Positions 23,230 through 34,300 of a DNA stretch of 64,000 bases are shown in pieces. Source of the stretch: Stichopus chloronotus (lineage: Eukaryota; Echinodermata; Holothuroidea; Aspidochirotida; Stichopodidae); contig CM037838.1 in assembly GCA_021234535.1 (NCBI GenBank), positions 18,359,009 to 18,423,008 on the forward strand, written 5' to 3'. Position numbers and translations under genes: made by a program. The notes under the pieces are model-generated. The model was not told the DNA's origin and made no database searches. It saw nothing but the letters and a program-made list of their open reading frames with translations. The first letter of the stretch is position 1. The number at the start of each line of letters is the position of its first letter.

Positions 23230-25150
23230 TGTTTAATATACAAACTTTCTTACAGCAATACAAAACGAATTTCTTGAGATACAATCTTAAAGTATGTAAA
23301 TATAAAAATTTTCTTTCATTTAAAGGTAATAAAAATATGGTACTTCTATCTTCGGTGACCTCTTATTTACAAGACAAGAGCGATGAAAAGCATCTCGCAA
23401 GTAAGAAGTTAGCTATCGCCTCGGGGAAAGAAATATTTGTTTGATGTTAACTTCAGTAATTTTTTGATAACTGCAGATAAAATTTATTAGAATCTGAGGA
23501 AATTCCAGTTTTAGTGCTAATTTACATCTATTTCAGATTTATTTAGAATAAATCTCTAATAAGTGTAAAGATAGCTCACTAACCTTACTCCAACCCAACC
23601 ATGGAAACATCCCTAAAGTGTATGTAAAACTGAAAAAAATTGAAGTTAGCAAGCCCATTCAGCTGTGTTTTACAGATTTCCTTTATGAGTGTACATGACA
23701 TTTCCGCTTCATGGGAGAAGTCATGAGTGGCATAATTGCCAAGGTCTGGCGGAATAAAATCTTCATAAGTTATTCAACTATTACTTTCCACTACTACTTT
23801 TTTTTCAGAAAATGTTTTTGTAAGGCTGTTACACTTACAATTTGTTGAGTTCAGTTGAGTTGAGTTAACTGCATATGGTGGGTAGTTAGGACATGTACTT
23901 ATTTATTAATATTAAAGACACAATTGATCAGGTTTGGAAATTTTTTTGGGGGGAGGTTCATGTGCACCCACGTCACCAATTCCCCCCTCCCCACCCTCCA
24001 TTCTGCCACACTGATTTGAGTGGAGTTCATCAGATGATATGTCCTCATTAAAAGAGAGTGCAGTAATCAAACAAAACAATCAATACAGATTCATTGGAAA
24101 ATTAAATGTTTTTGTTTGACAGTTAAAATACCCTAGGTCATCTTTGTATCTCCATGTCAATCATGCTAGAAATATGGCAAATTAATTTTGAAAGTCCTCA
24201 GAAAGATAAAAAGTCACCCAATATTCACATGGCTGTCTAATCAGAGCACAGACAACCTGACCAAAAACAAGAGATACTGCAAGACCTTCGGTGTGCAGTG
24301 CCAGCTTACAGTAACAGCTGATTGTCCATATTCACCTACATAGAAATAATTACAAGAAATTGATAATTCGGATATTGCATAATGTAATATAATGCAGGTC
24401 TTGAATTATTTTAAGACACAATTCAAGACGACGCAATTATTTCACGACACAAAGGAACAGCATGAGTGTGAGGGAAGCCTGTGGCTTATGGATTGCAACT
24501 TCACGTTGGGTGAATGCCGACTCCACAATTTTAAATCAAACTTGGTATCTTTTTTGTAACCCATCAATCATTTCACAGTTCAGAAATCAAAGACTGAGTG
24601 TCCCATTTGCCCCAATCAAAGAAACAAAAACAACACATGTGACATGGAGTTACCATATGTGACCATAGTGACCATATCAAACAACTTACGATTCCTTCAT
24701 TTGCCATCATCTACTTCTAACTCTTGCATTTATCACATAAGCTCACTATTCAGGCCCACTGCCCCACACAAAGAAAAGATAAATCAACCCAACTCCACAC
24801 AATCCTCCCTCATAATGCCTGGGTTTTTGTCCTTCTCCTACATTTTGAACTACTTGGTTTTAACAGCCCTCAAAACATGCAATGACATGAGAAGGTTTTC
24901 TTTTCCTCTCGACAGATGGCGCCCTCCACGTTGCTGAAAGTGATCCCTCCTTCCCTGGATCTGTATTCAGTGACTGAAATTTCAACATCAAATTGATCTT
25001 GGTTGGAATAAACGACAGTGGATCATCCCTCAGTTTTCATTCCTCTATTGACACGATACTTTTTTTTCAATATCACAAACATATCTGTGCACGTCTTGCA
25101 GTTGAATACAAAGATTGACAAGGAATTTCACGAGTAGTGCTTTCAATTAA
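23230..25150. other. 3' flank of TTC16, no gene recognised
   Basis: AT-rich sequence. A minus-strand AATAAAT occurs near 23903, about 1.25 kb past the TTC16 stop, and could be a polyadenylation signal. Open frames at 24462-24937 lack motifs. Confidence 0.45.
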
Positions 25151-25157
25151 CCAACGG

Positions 25158-25343
25158 TCATGAATCCTTCATTTCGATTCCGAGTCCAAACTGCCTCCAT
25201 CCGGGGGGAGGCTGAGTGTCGGCGTGCTTCCAGTGGCCACCCTTGAACTGGTACGCTCGAGGAGGGGGCTGGGGTTTCAACTTTGGACCACTCCTCTTTA
25301 ATGACTGCCTATCCTGCAGGGAACTCTTGACTTCAACAGCCAC
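25158..25343 (-). CDS. TTC16: TTC16 terminal exon 10
   Basis: 61 codons plus TGA. The acceptor ATGACAG precedes GTGGCTGTT. It encodes a Pro/Lys-rich tail with PPPRAYQFKGGHWKHADTQ and PPPGWRQFGLGIEM. No canonical polyadenylation signal is evident in the next few hundred bases. Confidence 0.75.
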   Translation of the reverse strand: MAVEVKSSLQDRQSLKRSGPKLKPQPPPRAYQFKGGHWKHADTQPPPGWRQFGLGIEMKDS

Positions 25344-28300
25344 CTGTCATAACAGAAAAATGCCAACAAGTCTTACTGTACATGTTTTGGGTTTTTTTTT
25401 CTGGTGAAAAACTGATAAAGACAATCATTTGTTGATGCTATTCCCTGTGAGTAATGAGACCTAAGAGAAACTATTTTTGGCAATAGCAATGATCTCTACA
25501 AGTAAATTGAATGTTAGACACATAAATGCACTGTATCAAGGAACAAAACCAGCTCATCCTTTCTCGAAGCAGCTCAAAATGTTCCACTGTGTGCAGCTGC
25601 ATATTACCATGTCAATGTGATAGGTATACACAGTATTAGTATACAGTGTGTGGTCATCATATACAGCTGTCACATAGCGAAGGTAACCATAATGGGTTTG
25701 TATTATAGGAAAGGCAAGTCATATCTCTGTCTGTGTGGCTGATAGTGGTACAGTATATCACTTCGATACATTAAAATTGTAAGTGTTCCACCCGCACTAC
25801 ACTGGTCAGTGCTGAAATGTTTGCAAGTTCATCCGAGAGTCTGAGGGACAACCAATGAATATAATGTGGTTGCCATTTTCAAATTTAGTCATCCTGCCAT
25901 ACATTTCACAAATAATTTCTAGGTTGATTTACCATGAACACATGTGCATTGTGCTGTTTATTGCACATTTTCCATCTCACCTTTTTCTTCCTCCTGGCTA
26001 GCACCTTATTAAACTCATCTTCATTCAAAAAAAGAACAAAAGGCTGAAGTTTCTTCCTCTGTGACCTTTGAGTTACTGGTGAGGAGATCCAGGCTCTGCA
26101 AAAGTCCACTTCCAGCCAGTCTGTAATAGAATCATTGAAAAGCAGATTGAACAATGCAGCTGAAAATACAGAATGTAAATCTTCAGTCCATAAATCAAGA
26201 AACACTCAACTTGAGCAAGTAAAATTGGAAAACATTCATCGCATCAAAGGAATGTTGGGAAGTTGTGAAATGATTACTATAGCTTTGAGAAAATTTTCAC
26301 ATCCTCTATAAAGTATGAGAGCACACTATGCAGGTGAGAAAACATGAAAAACCAGAAACGGGAGTTTTATAAAGCTTTTTTCATAAACTTACTGGCTTCT
26401 CATCCCTGCCTCAACATCCCCTGTACTCGTCCATCTCTCCTCCCACACCTTTCCTGTCACTTTTCTGAAGGGAATATTTCTCATGCAGATTAAGCAGCCA
26501 AGAACAGGTTTAATACAATGATTTTTTTTTAACAAATAGGACTAATCGGGCCAAAAAAATCTTTGGCAAGTTGCACCTAGTCTAGTATCCACTAGAAGCT
26601 GCAAAATTTATGTGCAGCTCCAAAGAACACTGCCAATCATTGTGTCTTCTGCACTGGTGAGAAGCGTATGATAGTTAAACATCCATCAGATTCCTCAAAA
26701 CATATCTTAAATGTGCACAATCAAATTCCATATTAACCTTTCCAACAGGTGTTGGTATGTTAGGCTATAGCCTAACGAAAAGAAATATTGAGTGCTACTG
26801 AGTGTGACTGACCATGTCAGCACACAAGAATTTTAATAGTTTCGATCCGTACGCAGACTTGGTCCGAATCCAAGGGATAGTTTGCTGATGTTGGTATTAT
26901 GAATGTAGTTAAAGCTGCTGCGTGAGTAATACATGCACGTTGTGCGGGCTAATTTCATTTACGCAAGAGCAATACGACTTAAAACAACGTCTTTGTGTAA
27001 ATAATGCCCTTTTTTTCATTTGGTGAACAGCGGTTCCCCTTTGCGATCTGTAACAGGTATCGCAAACTGTGGAATTGAATGTTTCGATAGGGATGGAACT
27101 TTACCTCGCAATGGCTGGTAACTTGACAGGAGAAGCCGTCACCACGGCACGGTCCAGAGCATGTTTGGCTTCTTTAGCTGCCTTGCTCTTCATCACATCT
27201 GGCACAGACTTCCCTGGAAACAGCCTTGCAAGCAATGAGTGGATTGCGTCGTTGTTAGGGTTCAGATGTAAGGATATCAGAATGTCCTGTCTGGCTCCTG
27301 AGTGGTTCTGGATGAAAACAAAAGGGAATGATTGCTGCAGTTTGATTTTTCTTTACCCTCCTTGGAAAGAGTGACTTGTTGTTAGGCACTTTGCAAAGAT
27401 GAACACTTCACGATATTTGAAGAGCAGTTAATGATAAGCATGAAACAGGTTGTTTCAAACACAGACTGATGGGTAACACACACATCTCAGCAACTGGTCT
27501 AACATCAAACTGAAAATGGAAAAGATTACAGAAAAAGCAGCTTTGAATCGATAAATATATATATATAACAAAAATACATGAGGCCTCCGCATATTCCGAT
27601 CTTAATGCAAAGTTCTGGTGATTTTCGCATTTCAGGTCATGTAACATTTCACATTTTTCACGAGTCAGTAAAAGTTCACTGCTAAAATGACTTAGGGTCC
27701 AAACATCCAATGTGCCTATCTACTAGAAGACATCCCTCTAGACCTGGCCTTCCATGCATATGGGACCTGTGTGGTATGCCATGTCGTAGTCCAAATACCA
27801 TCAAATCAGACGACTCATGTGACGTCACCACCTTTGTCAACAATCACTCGCTAAGGTAACTCTTTTCCACTGATTGGACATCACAGGACTACTGCCTATC
27901 ATTTTTAGCCAATCTAAGGAAGGTATCTTGCATATGAGCTAGAACAACGGTTTCCAAACTTTTTTATCGTGGTACCACTATCTGCAAGTAGTACCATCAG
28001 ACAGTAACTCCATTCCTATCTGACATATTCGGCTAATTTACAAAACATCAAACAGATGCAACAAATTAACCCTTGTGACGATTGACATTTGCTTTGTCTT
28101 TTTCATCATTCCCAACATGTAGCGACATTTCCAAACTTAGTCTGTGCCCCTACAAGGACCGCTTTGCGACCGCAAGTGGGGTCACAACCCCATACTTGGG
28201 GAACCATGATCTAGAAGTAGACGACACATATATTCATACTATACAGTGCAATCGCAGCTATCTTTGATAAGTAAATGAACAAAAATTATGGTTCTATTTT

Positions 28301-31300
28301 GTAGACATTATAAATTCCTTTCCCTACATTTCATTGTCCAGCTGGCTAAGGGTCTAATTATGATAAAACCTATCAGCTACTCTGAACATGTCAACGAGAG
28401 CAAGCTTTACCTCGAGCATGAAGCGGACCTTTGCCCTGCTGAGGTAGAACTGGCTGTGTTTAGGGTTGTGCTGGATGGCAACAGTAAATCTGGCTTCTGC
28501 ATCCTGGTAGCTGTGTTCCTCGTAGTCGATGGAGCCGAACTCACCATGGATGGCGGCTATCCGGGCCCTGACCATACTGTCATGAGGGTCCAACTCCAAC
28601 GCTTGGTGGTAATCGGCCAGGGAGAAGTGCAGCTCTCCGAGACGGAAGAAGCAATCTGTGAGATGCATTGTAAAGTATGGCTTTGTATATGGAAGTTATA
28701 CAACATAGTGAAAGAAGCAATTTGTGAAAAGGAACATAATGCTTAGAAATGCACTATTGTAAAAGTATGGCACTGTATATGGACTTCTACAACATGGTGA
28801 AAGAAGCAATTTGTGACAAGCAACATAATGTTTACAATGCAACGCAACACTATATCAGTGTAATAGGTCATTGCATGACAAAGATTGAAGAAGGTTGGTG
28901 CTATCAACATTTATCTGGCAAGGCACATGTGATTACATAAAACATACACTATATACAATATACTGTTACACATTGCAGTCCCCTTACTGACTGGAAGAGA
29001 GCAAATCTCTTAATGGATTCCTTGTAGATTTAGGGAATATTTCAAAACATAATTATTTGACAACAGTTTGTAAAGATATTATCATTGGCCTTATATCAAT
29101 CTACATCAGAACAAATCTCAACATGGTATTTGTCGTAACTCACCACCACGATTAACGTAGAGGCCTTTCTCTCGTTTTTCCCCCTTGATGGCTTTGTTCA
29201 ATAAGAGGATAGGCCTCGTCGAAATGCCCTCCTAGGAAACAGTCCTACGGCGAAGTCATTGTACGTCAATAAGAGCTGCCTCTGCGCATCCATGTAAATC
29301 TTGTCACTCTCATCATGGTCCGTCTTATCCAGTGCGAGGAGAAAGTCATCGATCGCTGCGTTGAAGTCGTGTAAACGGCGATGGATAGCACCCCTGTCGA
29401 CGAGATGAGCGGAAATTTGAGGTTCGACAAGTGAAGAACAGTGTTTTTTTTTGCCTTGGTGGAATTTAGGTTAAAGTTTCATTTGAGTAAATATCAGAGA
29501 TGAAACAGAGGTCACTGAGAGGAAGTAGGGAAGGGACAGAGGGTGAAGAGGGAGAATATTACAGAAGGGAGGTTTCTTTTTGGAAGGCATCGACAGATTC
29601 ACATGGAGGAAACTACTTGAATGACATATATATATGGTACATGCCGAAAAAAAAAATGGATTTTCATTGAAGACATGTAGCTATGATCAGTATTTTTCTT
29701 TCCTGGTTCCATATCTGTCATGTGTGAAGTGAGCGTTGTTCAGGCCCTCTTTGAAAAGAACCGACTGAAGGATAAAATACAAATCATACAGCAAAAAACC
29801 AGATTTCAGTGGTGGTATTTACAAAGTCTCTTCATTTCATGGGAGGGGATGGGGAGGGGGTATTTTAACCCCCATAGCAAGAATCTTGGAGAATATCGAG
29901 TGAGGAGAAATGAAACAGCTCTTCGCAGGTACAAAACTTCAACTGAAGGATCGTGTCTTCAGTCTGCTGACACACAAAAAAAAAAAACAGCAAAATCACA
30001 GTATCGAAAAATATTCCTAAAGTTCACTTTTTTTCCCCAGTTTTCACATAATGAATAGCCTTTTTTTGCAGGGTGACTTTGCGAGTCTCTTTTAGATGAG
30101 GCTCACAAAGAATTCACATTAAAGCTGTAGAAAACAATGAAATAGTTAAGAGGGATGCAGATACGCTAGAATGGCTGCTAACTAGAGAGAGAGAAATCCT
30201 AAAGGCAAATATTGCATTGAAAATGCACCAATGCACCCACGTGGATTACAAATTAGAAAAGATCCATTCAGTCTCACCAATAATCATAAGCAGTAGTTTC
30301 ATCTCCTCAAAACATAATGCATATGATTAGCTGCAAAAGATACATCATTTAAATTTCTGGTAATCTGGGTGAACAAATTATTCTCGATCAACAAATGACT
30401 GTTTTTCCATCTGTGGAAAACTCACCCTCAAGAAGGTGTCCACCCTGTTATATTTTGAATTATTTATCACTGTATGTGACTAAGTATTGGTTCTAAAAAT
30501 AGGACTATGCAGCAAACAAATACAATATTTCATGTCAAAGCACTACTGTTAAATGCCATATAGTTTGATATACCTTAGGAGATGAAATTCAGCCACCGAT
30601 GGATTCATCTCTATGGCAAGAGTTATCTTCTGCATAGCTTCCTTGAATTTTTCCAGAAGCTGCAGCCGGATCGCAAAATCTCTGTTTTCTTGGGCCTTCT
30701 TCTCCAAATCTCGGAGAAGTTTTTGAGCCTCTTGTTGGTCGGGATTCAGGGCTAGTGCATCCTTCAAATCGTAGTAGCTTAGACTTGTCTGAAAAAAAAA
30801 AACATGGATACATAAAAAACGTGTCATTGATGAAACTTATTTTGATGATTCAACGGCAGTGGTGACATCTGAAGAAGATCAGTATGTCAGGAAAGGGGTT
30901 GGAGAGGAGAGGAATTTCAGGTACCCTGTTGGGGACAATGTATCACCTCCAGGAGGATACAAAAATCATTGAACGCTGCTTGTACTTCAAAGGATTCCCT
31001 TGCAGCTTTACACATTTGAATAAAATTCCAGCATTTTGGGACTAGGGTCCAAAACATTGGGAAGGAAAGGCTTCTCATATTACCTTCCCTCCTCTTCATC
31101 TGTATTACTTTTGTGAAAAGGAAAAAATGCATGAAATCCATCTATATGTGAGAAAAAGTTTACATTACCCCATATCATTTAAAGAAATGATTTGGTTTTA
31201 ACCAAATTAACAACTGTTTCTTGTTTATCGAACACTGGAGTTAGTCTGACACTAGAATATGCATGAATTAATGCAGAGCTGAAACAGCTTTTACTTCTGT

Positions 31301-34300
31301 AAAATTGCACTTTTTTGGTGGCAAATGTTACCAATTTGACTTTAGCACATACCATCAAATATAATTTGTTTTTCTTCCAGTTTTAAAAACAGACATACTG
31401 ATGAAGTTACTGCCATCAACCATTTTCTTTTACTCACATTTCTAAAGAGGAGATGTAACCTAGCCCTCATGATGTACAGATCAGGATTAGAACGTTCCAC
31501 TTCCAGCCTCTTGTTGACCAACGCAAGGCACTCTCCATGCCTCTCCAGGGCAGCTAAACAGGCGATACTGTAAGTAAAAATTACGGGTAAAATGTTGTTA
31601 AGGTATTCATAATTTTACTTGCAAATTTCTCTAGTTCAAGTCGTATGTATCATTTGGCCTCCTCCACATCCTTCTTGGAGGTGGATCAGGTCAAATGGAG
31701 AACAAGGAGACAACAAGTGAAAAATCAATCTAAATAATTTAGAATTCCATGGCCGTGGAACTATATGTTAAATGAATCCCTACCCTGAGAAAAAGTGCAG
31801 TTTCAGTTTGAACAAATCCTAATACAATGTAACCTGCAGTTAAGGTACAATAAAACTGATGTGCCCTCTGCCGACCGAAAAAATTCCTTGTGAAACTTTT
31901 GCTTGTGATTCAGTTTCCTAGTCATTTTCCTTTATGCCAGGATGCATGCTGTCATCTGAAGAAAGACTAACACTCCACAAATATGTAAAGTAGACTTCTC
32001 ACAAGAAAACTTTATTCATTTTTGGAAACTTTTTAAAGAAAATCAGTCCAAATGTTGAGATAGTGTGTCAGCGTTTTGAGAAGACAAGTTGAAATGTTGC
32101 ATTGTTAGTCATGCCAATATTTTGTGACGTTTAAATCAAAATTCAGGAAAGTATTAAAGTCAAATTTTTTTATTTCTTCGTTCACTTGTAGAATCTCATG
32201 GCAACCACTTGAAAAGTATAATAACTCTAAAGCTTTGTTCCTCATTTACACTTCCTGTAAACAGTTAGATCAATATGTTAGAATAATGAAATTTGCAAGT
32301 GTTACAAAACAAATATCAGACAAAGTTTCTCTTTGATATACCAAGGTCAAACAAAGAATGTAGGAAGTCTGTGTCAAACCTTCGCGTGTGGTAGCCAATT
32401 ATTTCGGGCCTCATCTCCGCTGCTCGAGAAAATGACTCCAAGGCTTCTGTGAAAAGACATTGGTCAAACAGACTCTGGCCTTGCAGGTAATACACGAATG
32501 CCAACTTGGTGTAGTACATTTCACTGGTCGGCCTCAGCACACAAGCCTTCTTGAAGCTCTGGATGGCCGACTGGAAATCTGTGACCTGGAGGTACGTCTC
32601 TCCTCTCATGAGGTAGAATCGAACCTCGCTAGGACAGAGGTTGATGGCTTTGTCAAAAGATATTATGGCGGGGAACAGGTCTCCAGAGCTACTGAGGGTG
32701 CAACCTCTATCATAGCTGGATCCAGGAAAAGATCAAAAATTTAGAAAATGATAGAAACTTCAGAATAGACAGCAAGTATCACATTGGAGATATCAGGACT
32801 ATCGCAGCTGGTATGAAATGTTACATTGTCATAAGCTCTTGAAAGTCGAAGCTGGCGTTAAGGCAAGGCAATGTAAAAAATTGAGAGTCACTGAATGTTC
32901 AATGTTTTAATGGCATGCTGAATGCTATGACATTACAATGGGAAATGCAGGTACATGGTATGGCTTAAAGGCTATCATATGTTGATGTCATATAACATAC
33001 AAGAAATACCACAGAGGACAGTTTAAAGGCAGAGGTACAATTTTACACCCCCAACTTCCACAGTGCTTTTTTAGCATGATTAGTGCACATGCACAATAAT
33101 AATTCCTTCAGGGTCAAACATATTAAAACAAACTTCAGTGCATCATTGAACAAGTGAAAAATTTTTTTCTTGTTTTTTGTTCTGTTGTACTGTACAATAT
33201 GTATCATGTCTCAACATGCACAACTGCATATTACAGTGATGCAACACCTACACATTACATATTAGATATGTCCAGGCTTTCTTCCTTAAGATATCATGTT
33301 TACAAGGGTTCCACAATTTGACTCCTGTTGACACAAAATGACCTCCACAGACATCAAAAGAGTTCTTCTACTCAATGTGATGCACCTATACATTACATAT
33401 GAGATCTGCCATGGTTTCATTCTTGAGATATCCTGTTTAAAAGGTTTTTACAATGTGACCCATGTTGACCCCCATGACCTTTGACCTCCACCAAAAACAA
33501 TAGTGTTGTTCTACTCAATGTGGTACACCTACCTAACAAATGTGAGATTTGTCCAAGCTTCCCTTCTTGAGAAATCGTGTTTACTAAGTTTCCACAATTT
33601 GATCCCTGATGACCCCAAATGATCTTGACCTAAACTAAAAACAATAGGGTTCTCTTACTCAATGCGGTACACTTACACAGTAAATATGAGATCCTTTAAA
33701 GCTTCCCTTTTTCAAATATTGTGTTTATAAGTTTTCACAATTTAACCCCTGTTGACTCCAAATGACCTTTACCTCCACCAAAATCAATTAAGTTCTTCTA
33801 CGCAATGTGATACACTAATGTACAACATTAGAGCTCTGTCTCAGCTTAGCTTCTTGAGATATCGTGCTTACTGAGTTTCCACAATTTGACCCCTGTTGAC
33901 CAAAATGACCTTTGACCTCCACTAAAAACAACAGGGTTATTTACTTAATGTGCTACACCTACATACCAAATATGGAATCTGTCCAAGCTTCATTTCTTGA
34001 GATATTGTGTTTACAAGGTTGTCACATTTTGACCCCTTTTGACCCCAAATGACCTTTAACCTCCACCAAAAACAATCGGATTCTTCTACTCAATGTGGTA
34101 ACCCTTCTTACAAAATATGAGATCTGTCTAACCTTCCCTTCTTGAGATATCGTGTTTACAAGGTACATCATCATGGAAATACACAAACACACATACAAAC
34201 ACACACACCCGCTCCACAGTCATGAAGTTAGCAAAACTACTTACTGTTCATTTGCACGTTTGTTTATTAGGTCACTGCCAGATACCAGCTTGATTCTTTC

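Noticed and set aside
22060..23236. A CRISPR-like pattern of short regularly recurring words
   Set aside because: Words occur in opposite orientations on the two sides, spacers are themselves similar, and the genome is an animal's. It is a foldback element.
28288..28746. 152-codon plus-strand frame
   Set aside because: Antisense shadow of TTC16 exon 7, whose minus-strand frame encodes clear TPR sequence.
30589..30813. Second open frame overlapping TTC16 exon 5
   Set aside because: Out-of-frame shadow; the TPR-encoding frame joins both neighbours in phase.
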